From Flavobacteriales bacterium (GTDB lineage Bacteria > Bacteroidota > Bacteroidia > UBA10329): 64,000 nt of DNA. Location: assembly GCA_016124845.1 (NCBI GenBank), contig WGMW01000008.1, positions 151,582 through 215,581 of the forward strand, in the 5' to 3' direction. Positions 16,561 to 25,459 of this stretch are shown here, piece after piece (position 1 is the stretch's first letter; the number at the start of each line of letters is the position of its first letter). The notes below the pieces were generated by a model that was given only the letters and a program-made list of their open reading frames with translations, made no database searches and was not told where the DNA came from. The position numbers and the translations under genes were made by a program.

Positions 16561-17481
16561 ATGCGGACACCACGTCAATTCATCCTTTTTTTCGCGCTTG
16601 CCGCAATGTTCTTTGGCTGTTCCAAAGACCCGGAACTCGTTCCCGACAATAATGCCCCGTACTATGCTGAGGTTTCGGATCTGCTGATAGAGAATTACAT
16701 CAACCGTGTGTTTATCGATCAGATCGGGCGCGAACCGCTGGATGCAGAGATGAACTCGAACCGAGAGACCTTGAAAGCTGCCGATCTGAGTTTTGAAGCG
16801 CGTGAGGCGATGATCCTGAAACTGCAATCGAACACGGATTTCATTGAAGGCGACATTTCTTACAAGCATGCTTACTACAACCGTTTGTATGAGCAATGCA
16901 AGGCGCGTTTCATCGAAGCTGCCTCCAATGCAGAGATCCATGCAGTGATGGGGCCAATAGCCGGTGGAATTCTACCCGATTCATTGAACGGAAACTGGGA
17001 AGGTGTTTACGACAGGCACGAACAGGTGGCCAAACTTCAGGCAATACTCGATTCCGAATCCGACTATTTCAATGGTGATATTGAGATCAAAGACATGTGT
17101 GCGGCCATGATCAACAATGCTGTTTATGACGAGATCAACATGAACACGTTCAATTTCGTGAACGCCAGTTTCGACAACCTCTTCTTCCGCTATCCTACAC
17201 AGGCGGAATTCTATGCCGGGTTCAACATGATCGAATACAATCAACCGGCAACCATTCTTGGGAAACCGGGTCAGAACAAGAACGAATATGTTGACATTCT
17301 GGTGAACTCCCGCGAGTTCTATGAAGGATTGATCGTGTGGTCGTATAAAGTACTGTTGGCACGCGATCCATCAACCGCAGAAACAAATGATCTGATGGTT
17401 GATCTTTTTGTGGATCACGACCTCCAGAAGGTTCAGCGCGCCATTATGGTGACGGATGAGTATGCACACTTTGAGCAGTAG
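16561..17481 (+). CDS. Lipoprotein, DUF1549/DUF4214-like motif
   Basis: The 306-residue precursor has a lipoprotein signal (FILFFALAAMFFGCSKD; lipobox FFGC). Two segments recall the R-x-P-[ST]-x-x-E pattern of domains such as DUF1549 and DUF4214: YINRVFIDQIGREPLDAEM near residue 45 and LARDPSTAETNDLMVDLF near 263, the latter followed by MVTDEYAHFEQ. It heads an operon of exported proteins reaching 25158. Paired with the next lipoprotein and a DUF1501-like protein, it recalls planctomycete gene pairs, but its role is unknown. Confidence 0.65.
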   Translation: MRTPRQFILFFALAAMFFGCSKDPELVPDNNAPYYAEVSDLLIENYINRVFIDQIGREPLDAEMNSNRETLKAADLSFEAREAMILKLQSNTDFIEGDISYKHAYYNRLYEQCKARFIEAASNAEIHAVMGPIAGGILPDSLNGNWEGVYDRHEQVAKLQAILDSESDYFNGDIEIKDMCAAMINNAVYDEINMNTFNFVNASFDNLFFRYPTQAEFYAGFNMIEYNQPATILGKPGQNKNEYVDILVNSREFYEGLIVWSYKVLLARDPSTAETNDLMVDLFVDHDLQKVQRAIMVTDEYAHFEQ

Positions 17482-17484
17482 GAA

Positions 17485-18072
17485 ATGATGAAATTTAAAC
17501 AGTCGATAGTTTATGGTCCATGGTCGGTAGTCCACGGTCTGCGGACTATGGTCTATGGACTATGGACCATGGCACGCAATAGCCGCCTCGATCATTCTGT
17601 TTTTCGGCTTGCACTGTTCCTTTTCACCCTTACCACAGCAGGCTGCCAGAAAGACAAACTCTATGAGGTCAACGAAGAGACGATCCTTCCTCCGAATGCG
17701 AACAAGACAAAACTGAAGTCCGATCAGCAGTACATCGCCATTCTTTACGCCAACCTTTTTCAGACGGCACTTTCAAGCGACAATCTATTTGAGGCAAGCG
17801 AATGCGTACTTGCCTTTGGCGACAAAGACCTGGTGCACGAAGTGCTCATCAGCAATTACATGAATTCGGGTGGCGTGATCCTGCCGAGTGAACAGGAAAT
17901 GCGTGCGGACCTTGATGGTTTCATCACCGAAACATACAATCGGTTCCTTGTGCGCAACCCGACCGAGGCTGAGCGGCAGTTCTTCAAGAATTACATCAGC
18001 ACACACCCCAATGTGAAGCCCGAACTGGTTTATTTCTCATTCGCCCTTTCTAACGAATACCAATACTATTGA
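17485..18072 (+). CDS. Lipoprotein with repeat-derived N-terminal extension
   Basis: Up to 195 residues. The lipoprotein signal is RLALFLFTLTTAGCQKD, whose Cys lies about residue 54 of the longest frame, far too deep for a normal signal peptide. The first 28 codons (17485-17568) are mostly TATGGTCCATGG-type palindromic repeat. An in-frame ATG at 17569 (MARNSRLDH) gives a more usual signal and is probably the real start. The C-terminal NRFLVRNPTEAERQFFKNY and SFALSNEYQYY resemble the R-x-P-T-x-x-E segments of the previous lipoprotein, so the two may be paralogous. Confidence 0.6.
   Translation: MMKFKQSIVYGPWSVVHGLRTMVYGLWTMARNSRLDHSVFRLALFLFTLTTAGCQKDKLYEVNEETILPPNANKTKLKSDQQYIAILYANLFQTALSSDNLFEASECVLAFGDKDLVHEVLISNYMNSGGVILPSEQEMRADLDGFITETYNRFLVRNPTEAERQFFKNYISTHPNVKPELVYFSFALSNEYQYY
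17501..17576. repeat. TATGGTCCATGG-type palindromic repeat within a reading frame
   Basis: Repeated TATGG/CTATGG/GGACTATGG words form an imperfect inverted repeat (TATGGTCCATGG on the left, CTATGGACCATGG on the right). The frame is open through it in phase with the lipoprotein. Confidence 0.65.
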
Positions 18073-18180
18073 AAGATGAAGAGTCCACAGTCCATGGTCC
18101 ACGGACCACAGTACAAGGCGACAGGCCCGTATTCCATGTACATCGGACCATGGTCTATGGACTATCGACCGTGGTCTAAC
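18073..18180. repeat. TATGGTCCATGG-type palindromic repeat, second copy
   Basis: Words such as AGTCCATGGTCCACGGACC and ACCATGGTCTATGGACTATC fill nearly all of the 125-base gap between the second lipoprotein and the DUF1501-like gene. Same family as 17501-17576. Confidence 0.65.
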
Positions 18181-18197
18181 ATAATTCGTAACCATAT

Positions 18198-19532
18198 ATG
18201 AAAAGGAGAGGATTCATCAAAAAAGCAGCAGCGGCCACGGCCGGAGCATTTGCTGCGCCTTACATTCTCCCTTCGGGAAGGTTGTTCGCGGCCACGGGTT
18301 CGCAAATGGCGGAACATGTGGTTATGGTGATGTTTGCAGGTGGGGTGCGCCAGCAGGAAAGCATTGAACAGACCTACTTGGCGCAAAGCCAGCAAATTCA
18401 GGTGGAAGGAAACATCATGTTCAACATGCTTGACGGAGCACCACCAACGCAGAAGGTCGTGTTCGGAACAAACGGAAATCTGACCGGAGACACGCCCATT
18501 CCGCAGATTCTGGGTTCCACCATTCAACAGCAGGGAACGCTTTTCAAGGAAGTGCGCAGCAGCCACGCAGGGCATTACGGAGGCATGAACGCCCTTCTGC
18601 AAGGCAATACGCTCTATTCGCAAGGCCTGCGCCAGAAACCGATCAATCCGACCATTTTCGAATACACGCGCAGGCATTTGGGTGCGCCTGCATCAAAAGT
18701 TTGGTTCGTGGGCAACGGCATCGGCAATTCCACTCCGCTCATGAATTACAGTCATCATGCAGATTATGGGGCGCAGTATGGTGCCAATTTTCTTGCTCCG
18801 AGCATCACATTCGGAAGTCAATCTCCCGGTCAGGAACATCTCTCCAACGCCAAGGTGTATCACCCTGAAGAAGAACTCGACCCGATCTACCAAATGAAGT
18901 ACTTCCTCGATAACAATTTTGAGAATGTTGGAGGAACGATCGACACCATTTACAACACGGAGGAAGAAAAGCAGAGCATCAAACTCTTCCTTCGGGAGAT
19001 GTACAATTTGGGAGGAAATATTGCCAAGCCACCTGTTGACGACAACAACGACCTGAACACGGTCGCCTACACGGTGGAAGTGATGAAGTGGTTCAAACCG
19101 ACCTTGACCGTGGTGAATCTTGGCGTGGTTGACACGTGCCACAGCAATTACACAGGTTATCTGGCTGCGCTCCACCGAGCAGACCATGCGGTCGGTCATC
19201 TGTGGAATCAGATACAGCAGATTCCGGAAATGGCCGGAAACACCATTATGCTGGTAACGCCAGAATGCGGTCGCAACCTGACGCCTAATCCGATAAAAGA
19301 CACGAACGACTGGTATGCTTTTGACCATTCAGATGCCAACACACAGCGGGTTTTCACGCAGATGGTCGGGCCGAACGTACCTGCCAATCTGGTTCGTGGT
19401 GGCGTTGGAAACCAAATAGGCGAAACGGCCGACAACTGTCCGACCATTGCGGAAATACTCGGTTTTAAAGATGATGTGATGAACAGCGGATTGATCTCAT
19501 CCACCGCACAATCATTGTTTGATAGGATATGA
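18198..19532 (+). CDS. Tat-exported DUF1501-like protein
   Basis: The 444-residue precursor begins MKRRGFIKKAAAATAGAFAA, a twin-arginine-type signal (RRGFIKK). The body resembles DUF1501/alkaline phosphatase superfamily proteins: VVMVMFAGGVRQQESIEQTY at the N-terminus, RSSHAGHYGGMNALLQGN, and the late VVDTCHSNYTGYLAALHRADHAVGHLW followed by NTIMLVTPECGRN and FDHSDANTQ, suggesting a metal-dependent hydrolase fold. It is in an exported-protein operon with two R-x-P-T lipoproteins and a CX4CH lipoprotein. Enzymatic role unknown. Confidence 0.7.
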   Translation: MKRRGFIKKAAAATAGAFAAPYILPSGRLFAATGSQMAEHVVMVMFAGGVRQQESIEQTYLAQSQQIQVEGNIMFNMLDGAPPTQKVVFGTNGNLTGDTPIPQILGSTIQQQGTLFKEVRSSHAGHYGGMNALLQGNTLYSQGLRQKPINPTIFEYTRRHLGAPASKVWFVGNGIGNSTPLMNYSHHADYGAQYGANFLAPSITFGSQSPGQEHLSNAKVYHPEEELDPIYQMKYFLDNNFENVGGTIDTIYNTEEEKQSIKLFLREMYNLGGNIAKPPVDDNNDLNTVAYTVEVMKWFKPTLTVVNLGVVDTCHSNYTGYLAALHRADHAVGHLWNQIQQIPEMAGNTIMLVTPECGRNLTPNPIKDTNDWYAFDHSDANTQRVFTQMVGPNVPANLVRGGVGNQIGETADNCPTIAEILGFKDDVMNSGLISSTAQSLFDRI

Positions 19533-20623
19533 GAATGAAGCTCGAAAATAATCCTCCGCCTCGTTCCTCGGCACCTCCTTTAAAAGGAGGATTGGCCCTC
19601 TTGTTCCACCTAAGGCGTATGGCTCGAAAGTGGAGCTTGCGGAACATTTGGAGACGGGGGATTTCGCAATTCAGCACCTCCTTGTTTCTTTATCTCTTTT
19701 CTCTTCTCATCCTTTCCATCTCCAGTTGCACCAAGGATGAGAAGAATCCGTTCGATGACCCGAACAATCTTCCGCCAGAGGACACCACCAATATCGAGAA
19801 CATCGACCCGACCAGTTTTGTAGGCTTGCATCAGAACATCTTCAAACCGACCTGTGCCAATTCGGGCTGCCACGATGGAACCTTCGAACCTGATTTCCGC
19901 ACCATCGAAAGTGCCTACAACACGTTGGTCTATGCACCTGTGGTGAAGAACAATCCGGCAGGAACTTACCAGTACCGCGTGAAACCTGGCAGCCTTTCAG
20001 AATCCATCATCTGGCTACGCCTGAATGAGGACATTGACGGCATTTCGGGCATCATGCCGTTGGATGCCTACTACAATCCTGAATCGGAATGGAACGCCAC
20101 CAAAGCCGAACATCTGAGCAACCTCAGCACATGGATCATGAACGGAGCAAAGGACATGTTCGGAAACGCCCCAACCGTAAATGATCAACAACCGGGTATT
20201 TCGGGCATTTATGCGGAGGCTGATGGAGTACCATGCAACGGGGCCGACAGAATTGAAGTGCCTATCGGTTCTCAGAATGTGAACGTTTGGTTCTCCGTTC
20301 ACGACAAGGAAACAGCCCTTTCCGATTTCCCTTACACCAAGGTAAAGATGAGTGGGAGGATCGATCAGTTCGATTCGACAGCAACCGTGTACGATCTACA
20401 GTTACTTGGCTCGCCCGAAACGCATCAGAACTTTCTTGGTGAGGCGGATGACTTCCAACACAAGTTCAGCTTCAATGTCGGTTCGTTCCCCGCCAATCTT
20501 GATACGACCTTTTATCTGCGTGTGTACCTGAAAGACCCCGTTCAGCCCGACACGACCGAAATTCCGCAGGACGGCAGCATGCTCTACATCAAAAAGTATT
20601 TCTCGTGGAAGTTCGTCAACTGA
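19529..20623 (+). CDS. Lipoprotein with CX4CH cytochrome-like motif
   Basis: Up to 364 residues. The ATG at 19529 overlaps the previous stop (ATGA). A lipoprotein signal (LFLYLFSLLILSISSCTKD) has its Cys at about residue 67, deep because the first 30 codons are a CCTCCTTTAAAAGGAGG-type repeat; an in-frame ATG at 19619 is an alternative start. The mature part has IFKPTCANSGCHDGTFEPDF (CX4CH) and, later, WLRLNEDIDGISGIMPLD, the layout of outer-membrane heme-domain proteins in Bacteroidetes. Heme attachment by a CX4CH motif is uncertain. Its stop lies within the next gene. Confidence 0.65.
   Translation: MRMKLENNPPPRSSAPPLKGGLALLFHLRRMARKWSLRNIWRRGISQFSTSLFLYLFSLLILSISSCTKDEKNPFDDPNNLPPEDTTNIENIDPTSFVGLHQNIFKPTCANSGCHDGTFEPDFRTIESAYNTLVYAPVVKNNPAGTYQYRVKPGSLSESIIWLRLNEDIDGISGIMPLDAYYNPESEWNATKAEHLSNLSTWIMNGAKDMFGNAPTVNDQQPGISGIYAEADGVPCNGADRIEVPIGSQNVNVWFSVHDKETALSDFPYTKVKMSGRIDQFDSTATVYDLQLLGSPETHQNFLGEADDFQHKFSFNVGSFPANLDTTFYLRVYLKDPVQPDTTEIPQDGSMLYIKKYFSWKFVN
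19549..19604. repeat. CCTCCTTTAAAAGGAGG-type repeat within a reading frame
   Basis: An inverted repeat AATCCTCC ... CCTCCTTTAAAAGGAGGATT at the 5' end of the CX4CH lipoprotein frame. The same family (CCCCTCCTGACCTTTCC/AAAGGGG) appears inside thyA at 30198-30233. Confidence 0.6.
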
Positions 20624-21042
20624 TCATAGCGCTGTTGGCAGTTGCCTTCCTTGCATCTTGCAAGCAGGAACATTCAGACATCCCCGAGATCTCTGACCTG
20701 ACCGTGGAGCCGATGAATGTGGCGGAATTCACCGATACGGTCATCATCAGTTTCAATTACTACGATTACAACGGTGACCTCGGCCACCCAGATCCCAACG
20801 TGGCGTCATTAAGCGTAAAGGACAGTCGCTTGCAATACGAAGACCTCTACCATGTGCAGCCGCTGGCACCTGTGGATGCAAAAGTGCCGATAGAAGGACG
20901 GCTTTCCGTTCGGTTGAACAACCTTTTCATTCTGGGAAATGACTCCATTGAAAAACTTCAGTTTGAAGTAAAGATCCAAGACAGGGCTGGCAACTGGAGT
21001 AAGTTGGTTGAAAGCGACACCATTACTGTTTACCGCCCTTGA
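20605..21042 (+). CDS. Small lipoprotein, hypothetical
   Basis: The 145-residue precursor starts at GTG 20605, overlapping the previous gene by 19 bases. It has a compact lipoprotein signal (LIIALLAVAFLASCKQ). The mature part is beta-rich with FNYYDYNGDLGHPDPN, an acidic stretch of the kind that binds calcium, and ends LVESDTITVYRP. It belongs to the exported-protein operon; function unknown. Confidence 0.65.
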   Translation: MEVRQLIIALLAVAFLASCKQEHSDIPEISDLTVEPMNVAEFTDTVIISFNYYDYNGDLGHPDPNVASLSVKDSRLQYEDLYHVQPLAPVDAKVPIEGRLSVRLNNLFILGNDSIEKLQFEVKIQDRAGNWSKLVESDTITVYRP

Positions 21043-21131
21043 ATTCGGAGCGGAAAAGTTCAATTATGAACATGACCTCAGCCACAGATTCTCAGATTTT
21101 CGCAGGTCCCTCAGAGCAGGTATCCGAAAAA

Positions 21132-24100
21132 ATGATGTGGTCAGTGTTGAGGCTTCTGCTCGTTTTTTCATTTTTCATCTTTCACCTTTCATCTTTTTCA
21201 CAGACCACCTACCCGCTTGTTGGCAATATCACTACAAACGATTGCGAAGGTTATTTTACCGATAGCAATGGTGGATTGAACGGGGAAGATTACACGCATG
21301 GCGAGGATTACACCTTCACCATCTGCGTACCGAATGCGATCAGCATTGAAATGACCTTTTTCGAGTTCTGCTCTGAGCAGGGATTCGACATCATGACCTT
21401 TTATGATGGTCCGAACACGAGTTCGCCACAGATCGGGTCGCCCGTTTCGGGTCAGAATCTCCCGCCTTCGGTCATTGCCACTTCCGGATGCCTGACCGTT
21501 CATTGGATCTCTGATCAGGCGGGTGTGGCCTGCGCTGGCTGGTTGGCCTATTGGGAAGTGGAAGTGGCGCAACCAGACCCACCGACAATCACCTTCAACC
21601 CGAGTGCACCCACGTGTAGCACCGAGGTGGTCGTCATGACGTTTGATACACCTGTTCCGTGCGATTCGGTCTATCCGGCAGCGTTTGCGGTATCGGGCGG
21701 ACAGACCGTGAGCAGCATCAACCCACTCAACTGCAATGCAGGAGAAGGAACGCAGTACGAGGTCACCTTCAGCCCAGGGCTTGACAACAGCGCCACGTAC
21801 GACCTGCAATTCACCTATAACTATGCGGATGATTGCGACAATGAGTTCACCTTGGAGGCGGAAGGTTCACTAACGGTGAACGACTGTCCGTTGCAAGTGG
21901 AGGTTTTGGAAGAAAGCCCGACCGTTTGCTTGGGCGACTGCGTGGAGATATGGGCGGAAGTGACAGGTGGTGACCCAAACACCTACAATTACGCTTGGAG
22001 CAACGGGCTGCCCAATTCTCCGGGACCGCATCTGGTCTGTCCCACCACAAACACCACATATTCCGTGACCGTGAGCGATGCCGGACCTTCTGCCTCAGCT
22101 TCGGATCAGACCACCATCACGGTCATTCAACCTCCGGTCATCGACCCTATTCCGGCCGTGTGTGAAAATGAAGCACCTTTTGCCATTTCAGCCACGCCAT
22201 CCGGAGGCAGTTGGAGCGGAACGCACATCAACGACCCGATCGGTATTTTCAGACCTGATTCTGGAGACGGAACGCCTTGGACCTACTACACCGACCTGAA
22301 CGGCTGCACGGATTCCATTCAATCCACCGTTTACCAGATATGGGCGGGTTACGATCAGGCGTCCTGCCCGAATGCCGCGCCATTTCAGCTTACCAATGGC
22401 TATCCCGCAGGCGGAACATGGAGCGGCCCGAACACCACACCTGCCGGGATGTTCACGCCTTCATCGTCAGGAAGTTTCACCATTACGTATACTTCCGCAA
22501 ACGGCTGCACCGACACCAAAGTTGTTGAGGTGGAGAACTTGGCCATGCCCTCCAACATTACGGTCTGCGAGTCAGACCCGCACTTCAATCTTACAGTCAT
22601 TCCGTTCGGTGGTTCTTGGAGCGGAACGGGTATCACCAACTGGTATTGGGGCACGTTCGATCCTGCCACGGCCGGACCAGGAACGCACACCGTCACCTAC
22701 ACCATCAACGGTTGTTCGGGTACAGTTGACATTACGGTGAGCGAAATTGATGCGGGTGGCAACTACGTCATCTGTCCGCAAGAACCTTCCATCCAACTGA
22801 ATGGTACACCTGCCGGTGGAACGTGGAGCGGCATCGGTGTTTCGCAAAGCGGCCTGTACGACCCGACCATTGCTCCTGACCTCACCAACGACACATTGAC
22901 CTACTCGGTGAACGGCTGCACCGACACCCGCATCGTGTATGTGCAACAGACCAACATCATCGATTCAGTGCGTGAATTCTGCCTGTATGACGACCCGCTG
23001 ACGCTGAATTGGGCAGGTGTTCACCGCTATCCGAGTGGTGGCATCTGGTCAGGAATCGGGACAGACAACAACGGAGATGGCCATTTTACGCCTTCGGTTG
23101 CTGGAGGCGGCACCTTCACCATTTACTATGAGGCCAACACGTGTGTCGATTCAATGGTGATGACCGTGCATGAAAACATCATGTTCGACACTTCGGTGTG
23201 TGAGGTGGGCGACCCGATTCAGTTGCAAGCATTGCCCGCTGGCGGAACCTGGGCAGGAGATGGCATCATCGACCCGACAGGGATGTTCGACCCGCAGCAA
23301 GTAGGAATCGGTCAGCATTGGGTCTATTATCAAGGGTCGAGCGGATGCTGGGATTCGTGCATGGTGGACGTGTATCAGCTACAACCCGCGCAGATCATCG
23401 GGTTGGAGAACACCTACTGTTTTGTGGATTCGGCCATTGCACTGATCGGAATTCCAAGCTTCGGGGTCTTTTCGGGAGATGGCATCACCGACACCATTTT
23501 CAATCCTTCGTTGGCGGGCGAAGGCATTCACCAAATTGCTTACGACCATGGCAGCGCGGGCTGCGAAGTGCATACCGACATGCTCGTTTCCGTTTCCGAA
23601 CCCATCATGACCGATACGGTGGGCGGCTATCTCACCGTTTGCAAAGGCGATGCGGCAACCATCGGTGTAAGTGCCTCTGGTGGCAACGGCAGCAACTTCA
23701 CCTATACGTGGAATCCGAATGTTTCCTCATTTGCCACACAAGAGATCTATCCCGACACCACCACCACGTATCACATCACTACGTGGGATGGCTGCTCCGA
23801 ACCTGTGGAAGACAGCATTTATGTGTATGTCAAGGAACCCTTCAGCACAACTTTTGAGACCAGCGACCCGCTGTGCTATGGTTCGCAAGGTTACGCCACT
23901 GCCCAAGTGGATCCGCCTGGAAGCTACAGCTACGAGTGGCATTCCTCACCACCCAATTTCATGAGCACCATCTACGCGCCAGCGGCCACCACATACCAGA
24001 TCACCATTACCGAGCTGGAAAGCGGCTGCGAATTCGACACGAGTGTGACCATTCCGTACTTCCCCAATGTGGCGGCCTACTTTACGCCCAACCCGAACGG

Positions 24101-24623
24101 AGCCTGTCTGTTGGAATCGGACCCAACGGCCGAGTTCATCGACCTGAGCCAGGGCGCTGCCAGCGGAACGTGGGATTTCGGAGATGGCACTACCGAAGAT
24201 TACCAGTACGGGGTGTACCCCACGCACACCTATCCCGACACGGGAAAATACACCGTGACGCTGCATGTGGAAAATGACTCGGGCACCTGCACGGATGAGT
24301 TTGATTTTGAGATGTGTGTGCAACCCGAATTCAAGCTGTGGATACCGAACGCGTTTACGCCCGATGGCGATGGACTGAACGATTACTTTGAGATCGTTTC
24401 ATCCGGCATTGTGGAGTTTGAACTACAGATATCGAACAGTTGGGGTGCCAAGATGTATAAGATGAACTCCATTGACGACCCGCCTTGGGATGGCACCTAC
24501 CACGGAAACCCCGTGCAGCAGGACCGCTACATTTATGAGGTAATTGCCAAAGGCCGCCACTTGGGCGGGGTCAAATTCTACAAGGGAAGCGGGTATATTC
24601 ACTTGTATCGGCATGGGAAATAA
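21132..24623 (+). CDS. Giant T9SS type B protein: CUB-like domain, GGxWSG repeats, PKD, CHU_C
   Basis: From ATG 21132 (MMWSVLRLLLVFSFFIFHLSSFSQ, a good signal peptide) about 1163 residues; alternative starts are ATG 21066 and TTG 21039. After the signal comes a CUB-like domain (DCEGYFTDSNGG to SDQAGVACAGWLAYWEVEV), then Ig-like segments, then seven degenerate repeats of about 60-70 residues each bearing GG-WSG or close variants (GGSWSGTHI, GGTWSGPNT, GGSWSGTGI, GGTWSGIGV, GGIWSGIGT, GGTWAGDGI, FGVFSGDGI). A PKD domain (WDFGDGTTEDYQYGVYPTHTYPDTG) precedes the C-terminal gliding-associated domain (LWIPNAFTPDGDGLNDYFEI). It is a surface adhesin-like protein secreted by T9SS and the largest product in the window. 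Confidence 0.85.
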   Translation: MMWSVLRLLLVFSFFIFHLSSFSQTTYPLVGNITTNDCEGYFTDSNGGLNGEDYTHGEDYTFTICVPNAISIEMTFFEFCSEQGFDIMTFYDGPNTSSPQIGSPVSGQNLPPSVIATSGCLTVHWISDQAGVACAGWLAYWEVEVAQPDPPTITFNPSAPTCSTEVVVMTFDTPVPCDSVYPAAFAVSGGQTVSSINPLNCNAGEGTQYEVTFSPGLDNSATYDLQFTYNYADDCDNEFTLEAEGSLTVNDCPLQVEVLEESPTVCLGDCVEIWAEVTGGDPNTYNYAWSNGLPNSPGPHLVCPTTNTTYSVTVSDAGPSASASDQTTITVIQPPVIDPIPAVCENEAPFAISATPSGGSWSGTHINDPIGIFRPDSGDGTPWTYYTDLNGCTDSIQSTVYQIWAGYDQASCPNAAPFQLTNGYPAGGTWSGPNTTPAGMFTPSSSGSFTITYTSANGCTDTKVVEVENLAMPSNITVCESDPHFNLTVIPFGGSWSGTGITNWYWGTFDPATAGPGTHTVTYTINGCSGTVDITVSEIDAGGNYVICPQEPSIQLNGTPAGGTWSGIGVSQSGLYDPTIAPDLTNDTLTYSVNGCTDTRIVYVQQTNIIDSVREFCLYDDPLTLNWAGVHRYPSGGIWSGIGTDNNGDGHFTPSVAGGGTFTIYYEANTCVDSMVMTVHENIMFDTSVCEVGDPIQLQALPAGGTWAGDGIIDPTGMFDPQQVGIGQHWVYYQGSSGCWDSCMVDVYQLQPAQIIGLENTYCFVDSAIALIGIPSFGVFSGDGITDTIFNPSLAGEGIHQIAYDHGSAGCEVHTDMLVSVSEPIMTDTVGGYLTVCKGDAATIGVSASGGNGSNFTYTWNPNVSSFATQEIYPDTTTTYHITTWDGCSEPVEDSIYVYVKEPFSTTFETSDPLCYGSQGYATAQVDPPGSYSYEWHSSPPNFMSTIYAPAATTYQITITELESGCEFDTSVTIPYFPNVAAYFTPNPNGACLLESDPTAEFIDLSQGAASGTWDFGDGTTEDYQYGVYPTHTYPDTGKYTVTLHVENDSGTCTDEFDFEMCVQPEFKLWIPNAFTPDGDGLNDYFEIVSSGIVEFELQISNSWGAKMYKMNSIDDPPWDGTYHGNPVQQDRYIYEVIAKGRHLGGVKFYKGSGYIHLYRHGK

Positions 24624-25158
24624 GTTCTTCTTTCTTGCCTCTCTGCTCGGATCTCTCCATTTGGGTACACAAGCTCAGGAACGTGGTCAGTCTATCCCTT
24701 GTGATCTTGTAATCAAAACTTTAGACTCCAGCGATATTTACAACCCAAACGACCCCAATGTACTATTCGCAGAAATAGTCATCGACAGTCTTTCTGAGTG
24801 GAAGACCTTGGACACACTAATGCTAAAGACCATCACCCAATTAAACGTTAGGGAAGACATGTATTTAGTTTCTGGGACGATTCCCCCATCGGATGAGTCG
24901 GCCAAGGAAATCTATGAGTGGACAATTTCAAAAGCTGCGGTTTACTACCATAGTTCAGACAATACCGAATTCGGAATAAGTCCGGATTACTATGAAATTT
25001 TAGCCGTAAGGCGAAAAAAAGGAGTTGTCGAGATCAAGGCCTCTGGCTATTGGAACAGTCAACCTATTCAATATGATCGAAGAAGAAAGGGGCGGTGGTA
25101 TAGATTTACGATAGAGCGAATCGGAAGAAATTGCGTGGCCCTTATTCGAATGAATTAA
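24613..25158 (+). CDS. Secreted hypothetical protein
   Basis: About 181 residues from ATG 24613, which overlaps the end of the type B gene by 11 bases and gives a clear signal peptide (GNKFFFLASLLGSLHLGTQAQ). An earlier in-frame start at 24544 would read through the end of the upstream gene and lacks a signal. The mature part has no motif I recognise (SDESAKEIYEWTISKAAVYY; RRKGRWYRFTIERIGRN). AT content is somewhat higher than upstream. Confidence 0.6.
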   Translation: MGNKFFFLASLLGSLHLGTQAQERGQSIPCDLVIKTLDSSDIYNPNDPNVLFAEIVIDSLSEWKTLDTLMLKTITQLNVREDMYLVSGTIPPSDESAKEIYEWTISKAAVYYHSSDNTEFGISPDYYEILAVRRKKGVVEIKASGYWNSQPIQYDRRRKGRWYRFTIERIGRNCVALIRMN

Positions 25159-25160
25159 TC

Positions 25161-25225
25161 ACTCCCTATCCTTCAAATCCATCAAAATAGTGCCAGGTCC
25201 ATCGTTGATGAGTTGACTATCTTTG
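25161..25225. repeat. Copy of the dtd 3' end plus a promoter-like TATCTTTG (copy A)
   Basis: On the minus strand this reads QLINDGPGTILMDLKDRE then stop, matching the dtd C-terminus ([18 protein letters not shown]). It is not attached to a dtd body. It ends in TATCTTTG (25218-25225), a perfect TAnnTTTG element that lies seven bases before the DUF433 start. Confidence 0.8.
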
Positions 25226-25231
25226 TAAGTA

Positions 25232-25459
25232 ATGCAACTCAACGAACTTATTAGTATCGATAAGGACACACTTGGCGGGATTCCCGTGTTTGTTGGAACC
25301 CGTGTTCCTGTCGGATCGCTTTTCGAGCATCTGGAAAACGGTTACACGCTCGATCAGTTCATCGAGCAATTCCCTTCGGTGAAAAAAGAACAGGCACAAC
25401 AAGTGCTTGAATTGGCCAATCAAGCGTTGCTTTCAGGAAACTATGGTCAGGTGGCATGA
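25232..25459 (+). CDS. DUF433 protein A (antitoxin-like)
   Basis: The 75-residue protein fits DUF433: ISIDKDTLGGIPVFVGTRVPVGSLFEHLENGYTLDQFIEQFPSVKKEQ, a winged-helix-like domain usually found as the antitoxin partner of a PIN-type toxin. No toxin gene follows. Immediately after it (25456-25539) is the C-terminal piece of a second DUF433, so copy A seems to have been joined to a remnant of a copy-B-like gene. Confidence 0.85.
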   Translation: MQLNELISIDKDTLGGIPVFVGTRVPVGSLFEHLENGYTLDQFIEQFPSVKKEQAQQVLELANQALLSGNYGQVA

